Assembly: GCA_045594705.1 (NCBI GenBank)
Contig: JAZNZB010000081.1
Location: 6,839 to 70,838 of the forward strand
DNA: 64,000 nucleotides
Reading direction: 5' to 3'
Source: SVQP01 sp045594705
Lineage (GTDB): Bacteria > Bacillota > Clostridia > Oscillospirales > CAG-272
The translations under genes were made by a program, and so were the position numbers. Shown here piece by piece: positions 17,259 to 25,127 of the stretch. The stretch's first letter is position 1. Every line of letters begins with the position of its first letter. Below the pieces are notes generated by a model, which saw only the letters and a program-made list of their open reading frames with translations, was not told where the DNA came from and searched no databases.

Positions 17259-17552
17259 CGCGCAGAAACCGATCGGATTCGCATTCTCCCCCCTGCGCCA
17301 AAGGCAGGCCGGCGCGCGTTTATCCCCCCTCCCGGAGGGGGGCTGTGAGTGTGACAAACGCTTATTGATATTCTTAACTTATCCGTTAACGGACATTATT
17401 TGTTTGTTTTAGTATTGGGAATATATCCGTGAACAGTAAAGTTTCATTGAATCACGCTGCTTTTACAGCCCCCCTCCGGGAGGGGGGAATATTTGGTGCT
17501 GCCCTGTGCCAAGCACAGGGGGGAGAACGCGAATCCAAACGGTTTCTGCGCG
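17259..17552. repeat. 294-bp inverted repeat (family D)
   Basis: Outer arms of 37 bp (17259-17295 and 17516-17552) are reverse complements with three mismatches. Inner arms of 23 bp (17324-17346 and 17465-17487, each itself rich in CCCTCCGGGAGGG) are perfect. The loop between them (about 17350-17460) is AT-rich and contains a smaller TTATCCGTTAACGGA palindrome. Nothing coding is supported. It fills nearly all of the 412-bp gap before the next gene. Confidence 0.87.
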
Positions 17553-17582
17553 TTTCCCCTAATTTGTCAATCAAAATACTCA

Positions 17583-17620
17583 ACAAAACAAGGCTGAGCC
17601 GCATGGCTCAGCCTATTTTT
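17583..17620. terminator. Terminator for the 17625-17945 lipoprotein
   Basis: AGGCTGAGCC and GGCTCAGCCT form a 10-bp stem around GCAT; T-rich stretches on both strands make it usable in both directions. Confidence 0.8.
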
Positions 17621-17624
17621 ATCG

Positions 17625-17945
17625 TCACTTCCCGTCTCTGCCGCGCATACCGCGTGCACGTCCGGGTGCGGTGGTAGTCGTTTCCTCGGTGGTCGCTGCA
17701 GTGGTATTGTCACCGCTGATGGCGTCACTGACGTCCTCAACCACACTATCCACGCTGTCCATCATACCTCCGCTCGTTTCGTCGGTGGTGGGAGCTTGCG
17801 TGGTCTGCTGTGCGGTCGTATTCTTGGTGGTCTCGCCACTTGTGTTGCTGCCGTCGTCACTCTCAGGACCTACACAGCCAACCAAAGCAGCCGTGATCAA
17901 ACCCAGCACCAGCGCAAGAGTCAAAGCTTTACCGGTATATTTCAT
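17625..17945 (-). CDS. Small Thr-rich lipoprotein
   Basis: I do not recognise this 106-residue protein beyond its export signals. It starts MKYTGKALTLALVLGLITAALVGC, a signal peptide with lipobox LVGC, then a disordered stretch of Thr, Glu, Ser and Gln (TTKNTTAQQTTQAPTT), an Asp/Val/Ser helix-like piece (MMDSVDSVVEDVSDAIS) and a basic Arg/Gly end (GRARGMRGRDGK). The ATG at 17945 is chosen because GGAGG lies 7 bases upstream; a longer frame starts further out without a site. It is likely anchored in the outer face of the membrane. Confidence 0.78.
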   Translation of the reverse strand: MKYTGKALTLALVLGLITAALVGCVGPESDDGSNTSGETTKNTTAQQTTQAPTTDETSGGMMDSVDSVVEDVSDAISGDNTTAATTEETTTTAPGRARGMRGRDGK

Positions 17946-18026
17946 TGCAATATTCCTCCGAATTTTTTGGGTCAGCATTATTATGCGCAAATAAAAAGCA
18001 ATCCTTACATGGAAGATTCCGCCTTA

Positions 18027-18055
18027 TTGACAAAAATCCGTCATTTATGTATAAT
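18027..18055 (+). promoter_or_regulatory. Consensus promoter for the cohesin-like protein gene
   Basis: TTGACA and TATAAT with a 17-bp spacer; both hexamers are perfect. Confidence 0.88.
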
Positions 18056-18100
18056 AAAAATGAATACAGCGTAATTTTGAATATGCAAAGGAGGGCTGAG

Positions 18101-18997
18101 ATGAGAGTTCGTGTGTGTTTGGCACTGTTTTTGTCTCTTTTTTTATTGATCACGCCCGCGCATGCGGTACAGGCAAATAACGATTTTGCCCTGCAGCTTG
18201 TGCAGAACAACACTTGCCGGGCAGGTGAATCGGTCGAGCTCTCGCTGGTCTTACCCGAGACTGCGATCGCAGGCGGATTTGTGACGCTGGAATATGACCC
18301 GCTTTTATTCAGATTGACCGACGTATTCCTGACACAGGAAAATGACGCGCTGACCTTAACCTATCATAATCAAAATGGCAAGCTCAATCTTTTGCTGGAT
18401 GCGGCACAAAACGTGGAGGTCTCGGGGCAGATCGTCACCCTGAAATTTCTGGTCAACGAGGAAATTCAGCCCGGCACGTATCCACTCATCTGTACCGTAC
18501 CCGATCCCGCATCCTTTTATCGGCTTGACGAGAATGGCGACACGCACGCGCTTGACATTTTGGGCTGTGAGGCACAGATCGAGATCAGTGCTCCCGTGCT
18601 TCCCGCCTGCCCCGCACGCTACCTTGCCTGCCAGGAGACTAATCCGGCAGACGGAACCATCAAGGTCCGCCTTTGTGCATTGGTAGACGCAGAGACCTCA
18701 CTTTCGCGCGGCTCGTACGGCTTTACCTGTACCGTGACCGACCAAGACGGAACGCGCGAGCTGACGCTTGGCGGCTCTGAGATTTTGACAGAAATCGAGG
18801 GAGGCGGAAAGCTCTATACCGCGCAAAGCCTTGGCGGCCAGCTCTATACCGCCACGCTGCAGGTCCGTTCCCAAGGAAATGCGCAAATCACAATCGCTCC
18901 TTTTGTGCGCGTGGACGGGCAGACACTGTACGGCGGTGCTTATACCGTATTTTATCAAAACGGCGTTTACGTGCGGACCGAAACCGGAAATTCCTGA
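18101..18997 (+). CDS. Secreted protein with cohesin-like domain
   Basis: The product is 298 residues. Residues 1-24 are a Sec signal peptide ending in PAHA. Residues ~30-160 look like a cohesin/type I dockerin-partner beta-sandwich (AGESVELSLVLPETAIAGGFVTLEYDPLLFRLTDV ... GQIVTLKFLVNEEIQPGTYPL). The remaining ~130 residues are a second beta-rich domain (TSLSRGSYGFTCTVTDQDGTREL ... ITIAPFVRVDGQTLYGGAYTVFY). No dockerin, anchor or sorting signal is seen. The ATG at 18101 has AAAGGAGG 6-13 bases upstream and sits 46 bp after a consensus promoter; longer in-frame starts would begin inside the promoter. Cohesin-like folds also occur in proteins unrelated to cellulosomes, so a binding partner is not claimed. 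Confidence 0.72.
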   Translation: MRVRVCLALFLSLFLLITPAHAVQANNDFALQLVQNNTCRAGESVELSLVLPETAIAGGFVTLEYDPLLFRLTDVFLTQENDALTLTYHNQNGKLNLLLDAAQNVEVSGQIVTLKFLVNEEIQPGTYPLICTVPDPASFYRLDENGDTHALDILGCEAQIEISAPVLPACPARYLACQETNPADGTIKVRLCALVDAETSLSRGSYGFTCTVTDQDGTRELTLGGSEILTEIEGGGKLYTAQSLGGQLYTATLQVRSQGNAQITIAPFVRVDGQTLYGGAYTVFYQNGVYVRTETGNS

Positions 18998-19036
18998 CAT
19001 ATTTTTTGAATTCGGGCAAAAATTGGTATAAGTCTG

Positions 19037-19065
19037 TTGACAATTCACTGAAAATAGTATAAAAT
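19037..19065 (+). promoter_or_regulatory. Probable promoter for the 19105 gene
   Basis: TTGACA at 19037-19042 and TAAAAT at 19060-19065 are 17 bp apart; an alternative -10 TATAAA at 19058 has a short spacer. Confidence 0.72.
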
Positions 19066-19104
19066 GATAATTGTCCAAATATTTTTGTAAAGGAGATTAC
19101 TACC

Positions 19105-19962
19105 ATGAAGAAATTACTGGCTCTGGTTCTTTCCATGCTGCTGGTTGCTTCCTGCTTTGCTATGATGGCTTATGCAGAAGAGGAAACCACTACTGCTGCT
19201 GAAGAGACCACCGTTGCTGCTGAAGGAGAAGAAACCACCGAAGGCGAAGCTCCCTCCTACTCCAACACCCTGCTCGTTTTCAATGATGACGCAAAGGATA
19301 TGAAGATCCTGACCTCTCCCAACGGCATTAACAAGACTTACTTTAAGTCCGAATGGGAAGGCGCAAGACTCAAGATCACCAAGCCCGATGACCCCTACGT
19401 ACAGATCACTTGGTCTCAGTACATCAGAAAGGCTGATCTGGAGCAGCTCGACTCCCAGTCCTATCCCTTTGTCGTATTCAAGCTCAAGGTAGTTGGCTAC
19501 ATTGACGATATCGAGCTCTTCTACTGTGCAGGTGATGTTACCGCTGCTACCGGCGGTTATTCCACCACCACGGATTTCCCCGGCATGTACGACGGCTCTG
19601 TTGAGTACATCATCTACGACCTGACCGGCGACTGCGAGGGTATTTACAACGTATTCAGATTCGACCCCATGGGCGCAGACGAGGATACCGAGATCTATCT
19701 GTATGAGATGGCATTCTTCGCAACCGAGGACGAGGCGATCAAGTACGCAGGTCTTGATCAGGTAACCGAGCCCGAAGAGAGCGAGACCGAATCTGCAGAG
19801 GTAACTACCGAGGAAAAGACCGAGGCTCCCACCACCGAGGCTGCTTCCAGACCCGAAAGAGGCGAGAAGGAAGAGGAAAAGGGCTGCGGCGGTATCATCA
19901 GCGTTGGCGCACTCGTCGCTATGATCTCTCTTGGTGTTGTTTGCATCAAGAAGAAGGACTGA
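19105..19962 (+). CDS. Secreted protein with DPY module and Gly-Cys C-terminal anchor
   Basis: This 285-residue protein has a signal peptide (cleavage after AYA about residue 25), a Glu/Thr linker, one beta-sandwich-like module (~90-210), another Glu/Thr linker (TTEEKTEAPTTEAAS) and a C-terminal tail. The module begins DDPYVQITW and ends with EIYLYEMAFFATEDEA, a pattern shared with several proteins in this window. The tail is KGCGGIISVGALVAMISLGV followed by IKKKD: a Gly-Cys pair, a hydrophobic helix and a lysine stop, as in a membrane-anchoring or sorting signal. AAGGAG precedes the ATG. I cannot assign a ligand or activity. It starts an export-rich cluster that runs to 25.0 kb. Confidence 0.78.
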   Translation: MKKLLALVLSMLLVASCFAMMAYAEEETTTAAEETTVAAEGEETTEGEAPSYSNTLLVFNDDAKDMKILTSPNGINKTYFKSEWEGARLKITKPDDPYVQITWSQYIRKADLEQLDSQSYPFVVFKLKVVGYIDDIELFYCAGDVTAATGGYSTTTDFPGMYDGSVEYIIYDLTGDCEGIYNVFRFDPMGADEDTEIYLYEMAFFATEDEAIKYAGLDQVTEPEESETESAEVTTEEKTEAPTTEAASRPERGEKEEEKGCGGIISVGALVAMISLGVVCIKKKD

Positions 19963-20102
19963 TCTTTGTTGATTTGAATTAGTTTTCACATTTTGCCCGC
20001 ATATCCGAACGGATATGCGGGCATTTTGTATTGTTTTCTCTGCTTCAATTTGTGCAATGCACCAAAAAATGAGGTGAATGCAAAAAAGTGCCTTTTTTCC
20101 CT

Positions 20103-20130
20103 TTGCATGCAAAAAGTTTTATTGTATAAT
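20103..20130 (+). promoter_or_regulatory. Promoter for the 20166-25040 operon
   Basis: TTGCAT (20103-20108) and perfect TATAAT (20125-20130) have a 16-bp spacer, 35 bp before the start codon. Confidence 0.75.
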
Positions 20131-20165
20131 ATAAATTGAATAAATGTCTGCAGAAGGAGCTTGAT

Positions 20166-22322
20166 ATGAAAAAATCCTTTTACATAAAATATTTGTTCCG
20201 TGCATTTGCGTGTTTGGTGCTTCTCTGTCTTGCATTCGGAATGGGCGTGCATGCCGATTCGGTACGCGAATACGGTGTGACTTTGGACGATCCCGTAAGC
20301 ATGACTGCAACAAACGGACCCATCGTGCTCAATGGATACGATCAGGGCACAGAGCCGGAATTGGTGCTGGCGGGTTGGATCAAGACGGACCTTGTCATGC
20401 AACGCTACGAGTACACATTGGACGGCGGGAAAACCTGGATCGAGGTCAAGAACGCAATCAAAGAGCGTCCCGATACCAAGCACTTTTGCCCCACAACCTG
20501 GAGCACTGCGGGATATCACATTGAAATTGACGTTTCCTCTCTGCCTCGCGGCGCACACGATATATTCGTACGTGGCTATACCGAGTCGGGTGACGAGCTG
20601 AGCGTGCTTGCCATGCTGGACGTTCTGATCGGAGATGCGGATACCGTTACGACCAATTATCTGAAGGTCAATCTCGATGCCTATGGGGCAAAGAACGGTG
20701 CATTGCCGCTGGCGGCAGGAGAGACACTTTTGCTGGACGCTTACAATTTCAATGAATTCGGACGCACTGAGATCCTCCTTGACAGTGCCGCATCGCTGAC
20801 CTTTGGCTCGCAAGACACTCCTGATCCAAAAAGATTTTCACTGACCGAGACAGCAGCCAAGACCGAGCAGGGCTACCTTGTCACATTTGATCTTGACAGC
20901 GTTTCGTTTGCCGGAGCTGTTCAACTCAGCACGGATGCCGACGTGCAAATTCTGGACATCCTCTTTTATTACAACACACCGGACTATTATACAGGAGATC
21001 TCAAGCTCCATATGACCGCCTTGGCATATGATTATCTGAGCGGTGCAAATTATGCCGACGCCATGCTTCTTGCAGACGATACCGTGGGCACTTACACGAC
21101 TCTTTATCCCACGGGTGACACCAATGACCCCTTTATTTATTTTGAGATCGGCAAGTACTTATCAGATACGCAAGGACGCGTGATCAGCGCAGACCATTAC
21201 CGCTATGCCGTGATCACACTGCAAACACCCGCAACCAACTCAAACGGCCTTTTCCGCCTGTTTTTGTGTGCGGGTGCGATCCGAGGTCCTTCGGGAGACA
21301 GCCACGTTGCATTCCAGCCCATCAACGACGGAAAATGGCGCACGTACGTCATTCCGCTTTTGGAGGAAAACGACTGGACAGGCAAGATCTACGGGGTCAG
21401 ACTGGATTTCATAGATGCAAACGCCGTGCCTTCGGACTATGCCAATATTGCCTCGATCGGCCTTTATCCCGATCTTGAAAGTGCACAGGCTGCAGCCAAT
21501 GCACCCTTGGAGATTTATCACGAAAACGGTGCTGCACCGAACGATCAATACAAGGAGGAAGGTCGCGCACCCTCGGGCAGAGCTGATGCCATTACCTGGT
21601 TTGACCAAAGTCTTGCGCCTTGCTTTGGCGGAGAAAATCAAACCTCCATCAGCTTTGATTCATACGGACACGTGATGCTTACGGCCACCGAGGCCACCAA
21701 CGACCCCTATATCAGCTTTGATCTGCAAACCTACGCAGCACTGAGCGGCACACAGCCCCTGTCCGCCGATCAGAATCAGGTCATTGTGCTGCGCGTGCTG
21801 GGTGACAAGCGGATCGTCGGAAAAAATTTTATACTCTACTATTATTCCGGCGGTTTCAATTACGCCGAGGGAACACGCACGGCTGCGGCGGAATTTCAAG
21901 GCGGAAATTGGGAGTATTTGGTTTACGATATGAGCGATAAGCCTTATTGGACAGATCAGATTTTGGGCATGCGACTGGATTTTGCAACACAGATCAGTGC
22001 CAATCAAAGCGTTTGCCTTTCGGATATTCTGTTCTTTGCGGATATGGAGGACTGGCTTGCATACGCTGCCGAGCACGGAATCAGCACGGGCTCTACGGTC
22101 GATACCGCCGCTCCCGAGACAACCGAGCCCGAAACAGAGCGTCCCTCCATTGAGATTCCTTCAAAGGGCCCGGGGCTGGAATACGTTCCGCCCGAATCAG
22201 AAGAAAACGGAGAAAATCAAGGTTGTAAGAGTCTGATTTCAGGTTACGCATTCTTCCTTCTCTTCCCCGTGTATTTTGTTTTAAGCTACAATAATAAATC
22301 CAAAAAAGGAGACAGATCATGA
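20166..22322 (+). CDS. Large secreted protein with two DPY modules and C-terminal anchor
   Basis: The 718-residue product has a signal peptide ending in GVHA (about residue 31). Next comes an Ig-like domain (GPIVLNGYDQGTEPELVLAGWI ... YEYTLDGGKTWIEV), another beta domain, and two copies of the module that opens with NDPFIYFEI (~320) and NDPYISFDL (~510). Each copy ends with a G-x-W-x-x-Y-V strand, an arginine-aspartate strand (GVRLDF, GMRLDF) and an IGLYPD or ILFFAD strand. A Thr/Glu/Pro linker precedes QGCKSLISGYAFF, a helix and a basic tail. The ATG at 20166 has AAGGAGC upstream. Its stop overlaps the next start (ATGA), so the two are translationally coupled. Probably a wall- or membrane-attached glycan-binding protein, but this is inference. 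Confidence 0.78.
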   Translation: MKKSFYIKYLFRAFACLVLLCLAFGMGVHADSVREYGVTLDDPVSMTATNGPIVLNGYDQGTEPELVLAGWIKTDLVMQRYEYTLDGGKTWIEVKNAIKERPDTKHFCPTTWSTAGYHIEIDVSSLPRGAHDIFVRGYTESGDELSVLAMLDVLIGDADTVTTNYLKVNLDAYGAKNGALPLAAGETLLLDAYNFNEFGRTEILLDSAASLTFGSQDTPDPKRFSLTETAAKTEQGYLVTFDLDSVSFAGAVQLSTDADVQILDILFYYNTPDYYTGDLKLHMTALAYDYLSGANYADAMLLADDTVGTYTTLYPTGDTNDPFIYFEIGKYLSDTQGRVISADHYRYAVITLQTPATNSNGLFRLFLCAGAIRGPSGDSHVAFQPINDGKWRTYVIPLLEENDWTGKIYGVRLDFIDANAVPSDYANIASIGLYPDLESAQAAANAPLEIYHENGAAPNDQYKEEGRAPSGRADAITWFDQSLAPCFGGENQTSISFDSYGHVMLTATEATNDPYISFDLQTYAALSGTQPLSADQNQVIVLRVLGDKRIVGKNFILYYYSGGFNYAEGTRTAAAEFQGGNWEYLVYDMSDKPYWTDQILGMRLDFATQISANQSVCLSDILFFADMEDWLAYAAEHGISTGSTVDTAAPETTEPETERPSIEIPSKGPGLEYVPPESEENGENQGCKSLISGYAFFLLFPVYFVLSYNNKSKKGDRS

Positions 22323-24784
22323 AACGTATGCTCAGAATTTTGGTATGTCTGACGCTTTGCCTTGCTCTGGCAATGCCTTTGACACTCGTGACCTATGCCG
22401 AGGAATCGACCTCTGCCGTCGGTACACTTGAGGGTGAGGTTGGCAGAGAGAGTGAAGAGATCACGCTTGCCGACGGAACCAAAACCGGCGTCACGGTTGA
22501 AACCATCACACTGGACGGCACGTACGGCAAAAAAGAGGTCGTTGTGGCAACGGCCAACCTTGCAAACACCAATCTTTCCGTTGAGGTCCTGAACTGCGGT
22601 GATTACATGGTCTCCGCCACCACGATGATCAAGTCGGCAGAAAAATACAATGCCGAGCACGAGGGTCAGACCGTGCTGGCTGCCGTGAACGGTGACCTTT
22701 GGATGACTTCCGTGCACAGTAACTCTGCAGTCACCACCAAGGTACTCAAGGTACCGCGCGGCTTTACCATGATCGACGGTGAGATCTGGGCAACCCAGCA
22801 GATCGGTATGGAAAACTACGTGGCAACCAACGGCGAAAAGGGTACGACCAGCCCCGATAAGGCGGCCTTTGGTATCACCTCATCCAATCAGCCTCTGGTG
22901 GGTACTCCCGTCGTGGACATCACGGTCAAGAACGAGAGTAAGGATTTCTCCACCACGGCCGACGGCATCAACCGTCTGCCCGCATGGAACTCTCTGATCG
23001 TTTACAATTACCGTTGCAATGACACCAACTATGCCCTTTCCGACTCTTACGAGATTGAGATCGAGGTCGAATCCTCTGCCTTTACGCTGAACGGCAAGGT
23101 CAGCGGTACGGTTAAAGCCATTTACCCCGCAGATTCCTCTACCCGTCCGACCTTTGGCAAAAATTCCGTGGTGCTGACCGCGCGCGGCTCGGCACAAAGC
23201 AAGCTCAAGGATCATTTTTCGGTTGGCGATACCGTTTCCTTTGATCTGACTCTGACCGACAAGCTTGGCAACACCGAGCTCTGGCAGACCGTACAGGATG
23301 CCATCGGCGGCCACATGATCGTGCTTAACGACGGTAAGATCCACACCGCCAACGGTGACGGCTCGGAATACCCTACCACCTTGATTGGCTATAAGCAGGA
23401 CGGCACTGTCATGATGCTGACCGTCAACTCCCAGACCGCAGGCAAATATGCGGGTCTGAAATTCTCTCAGGGCATCAAATTCTGCTCCGAGCTTGGCTAT
23501 AACAGCGTATTTTACATGGACGGCGGCGGTTCAGCCACCTTTGTGACCATGGAAGAGGGCGAGAGCGGCACAACCTACATAGCAAGAAATAACTGTGCCG
23601 ACCCGATCAAGGACGATGCAGGCAACGTCATCGGCGGCACACCCAGAAGCGTCATCAACGGCGTGGGCTTTGTCTGGAACACCACTCCCGTATGCGACGC
23701 GCAGGGCTCGCTGGATTACATCGAGTATCCCCTCTTTGACTACAGTCAGATCTCCTGCGAGTACGTTTGCGGTGAGCTGATGGCAGAATTCATGGGCGGC
23801 CACAACGCCGTGGACACCTATTACGACAAGGAGCAGGGCGGCCTTGTCATCGAGCTGAACGCCAACAGCAACGACCCCTACGCAGCCTTTGATATGACCT
23901 CGCTTTCCCAGGTCAACGCAGATGAATACAAATACATCGTCTTATGCGCAAAGACCAACAGAGACAGCGTCAATACCAGTACCTCGGCCATCTTCTACGC
24001 TTGCGGCAATACCATGGGTGCTGTGGGCGGTCAGACCGTTCGGTATGAGATCCCCAAGGGTGACGAATGGAGCTACCACATCATTGATATGAGCAAAAAG
24101 CCCGGCTGGTCGGGTAAGATCAACAACCTGCGCTTTGACATTTTTGACGGCCCAACCGTACAAAAAGGTTTGAGCGTTACCTTCTCTATGATCGCCTTTG
24201 CAAAAACCGCGGAGGATGCACAAAAGCTGACCGAGGGCTACGTACCCGAGGGATGCATTGCCGATTTCGGTGCTTTCAAGCAGACCCTGCTTGACGTACT
24301 CGATGCGAAAAAGCAAGTGAGCGCGCTCCTTTCCGACGCGCAAGCAGCTGCGAGCGATGCATCTGCCGCACTGACTGCCGTACAGGACATTGCGGCAAAG
24401 AATGAGCAGACGACCGTGCTCTACCAAGAGGCAGAGGCACTGTTGGCAAAGGTCAACGGCTCGCTGGAGTCGCTCAAAGCCACCAATGCTTCGATTCAGG
24501 CACTCAAGGATGAGACCGATGAAGCAGCCTCCTTGGTTGAGCAAGCAAAAGCAACACTGACCGCTCTGCAGGCGGACGCATCCGCACTGACAGACAAGAT
24601 TGCTGAGCTTGTGACAGCAAGCGAACAGACCGAAGCTCCCCAGACCACCGAGCCGGGGACCCAAGCTCCCGAAACCGAGACGGAGGCCGAGAAATCCACG
24701 GGCTGCAAGAGCATCATGCTTGCAGGCTCTACCCTGCTCTTGCTTGCAGGCTGCGCTTTGGTTTTGAAAAAAAAGCGTGATTGA
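22319..24784 (+). CDS. Secreted phosphodiester glycosidase (NAGPA domain) with coiled coil and C-terminal anchor
   Basis: This 821-residue protein has a signal peptide (ending VTYAEE, about 28) and an NAGPA/phosphodiester glycosidase domain at ~60-455. Its landmarks are AAVNGDLWM, FGITSSNQPLVG, IGGHMIVLNDGKI, TLIGYKQDGTVMMLTVN and the catalytic-region strand FYMDGGGSATFV. A DPY module follows (NDPYAAFDM at ~520 through GKINNLRFDIFDG), then a ~120-residue alpha-helical, probably coiled-coil segment rich in Ala, Glu and Lys (~660-780), a Thr/Glu linker and the tail STGCKSIMLAG, helix, KKKRD. NAGPA domains cleave sugar phosphodiesters, so polymer decorations such as teichoic-acid sugars or exopolysaccharide are plausible substrates; none is shown. 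The start overlaps the previous stop by 4 bp. Confidence 0.85.
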   Translation: MKRMLRILVCLTLCLALAMPLTLVTYAEESTSAVGTLEGEVGRESEEITLADGTKTGVTVETITLDGTYGKKEVVVATANLANTNLSVEVLNCGDYMVSATTMIKSAEKYNAEHEGQTVLAAVNGDLWMTSVHSNSAVTTKVLKVPRGFTMIDGEIWATQQIGMENYVATNGEKGTTSPDKAAFGITSSNQPLVGTPVVDITVKNESKDFSTTADGINRLPAWNSLIVYNYRCNDTNYALSDSYEIEIEVESSAFTLNGKVSGTVKAIYPADSSTRPTFGKNSVVLTARGSAQSKLKDHFSVGDTVSFDLTLTDKLGNTELWQTVQDAIGGHMIVLNDGKIHTANGDGSEYPTTLIGYKQDGTVMMLTVNSQTAGKYAGLKFSQGIKFCSELGYNSVFYMDGGGSATFVTMEEGESGTTYIARNNCADPIKDDAGNVIGGTPRSVINGVGFVWNTTPVCDAQGSLDYIEYPLFDYSQISCEYVCGELMAEFMGGHNAVDTYYDKEQGGLVIELNANSNDPYAAFDMTSLSQVNADEYKYIVLCAKTNRDSVNTSTSAIFYACGNTMGAVGGQTVRYEIPKGDEWSYHIIDMSKKPGWSGKINNLRFDIFDGPTVQKGLSVTFSMIAFAKTAEDAQKLTEGYVPEGCIADFGAFKQTLLDVLDAKKQVSALLSDAQAAASDASAALTAVQDIAAKNEQTTVLYQEAEALLAKVNGSLESLKATNASIQALKDETDEAASLVEQAKATLTALQADASALTDKIAELVTASEQTEAPQTTEPGTQAPETETEAEKSTGCKSIMLAGSTLLLLAGCALVLKKKRD

Positions 24785-24785
24785 T

Positions 24786-25040
24786 ATGAGAAAATATATG
24801 ACAGCTTACATTGCTTTCTTGCTGCTTCTCTGCTTTGTCGCTTGTATGCCGGAGCTGCCCGAGCTGCCGCAAGGACAAGAGACAACCAAACAGACTGAAC
24901 GGGAGTCCGAGCCGGTAACTGAACAGCAGACCGACACAGAGACGATCGAAAAAGAAACAGAACAAGAAACGCAACAAGAAACCACCGGTGAAGAGACCAC
25001 CTACGGCCCGCTTCACTTCCCCGAGGAAACGGGTGAATAA
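24786..25040 (+). CDS. Small Glu/Thr-rich lipoprotein
   Basis: An 84-residue product: signal peptide MRKYMTAYIAFLLLLCFVAC with lipobox FVAC, a Pro/Glu/Leu spacer, and a disordered Glu/Thr/Gln tail ending YGPLHFPEETGE. The function is unknown. An in-frame GTG nine bases upstream is possible, but the ATG at 24786 directly follows the stop of the phosphodiester glycosidase gene and is likely coupled to it. It ends just before a strong terminator and so closes the operon. Confidence 0.68.
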   Translation: MRKYMTAYIAFLLLLCFVACMPELPELPQGQETTKQTERESEPVTEQQTDTETIEKETEQETQQETTGEETTYGPLHFPEETGE

Positions 25041-25064
25041 GAATAGTGGAAAAATCCGCATAAG

Positions 25065-25108
25065 ACAAGGACTGTATCGCGTAGATACAGTCCTTGTTGT
25101 TTATTTTT
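25065..25108. terminator. Bidirectional terminator
   Basis: A perfect 14-bp stem (25065-25078 with 25084-25097) and T-rich flanks lie between the rightward lipoprotein and the leftward SleB-like gene. Confidence 0.9.
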
Positions 25109-25127
25109 GCCGATTTCCACGTAAAAA

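Noticed and set aside
15158..17284. A 708-codon leftward frame opposite the LysRS gene
   Set aside because: The plus strand carries an unmistakable synthetase with motifs, ribosome site and promoter. Leu/Val/Gly/His-rich composition of the reverse frame is typical of an antisense shadow.
17429..17677. An 82-codon frame in the family D repeat
   Set aside because: It lies in the repeat arm and the terminator of the lipoprotein on the other strand; nothing supports translation.
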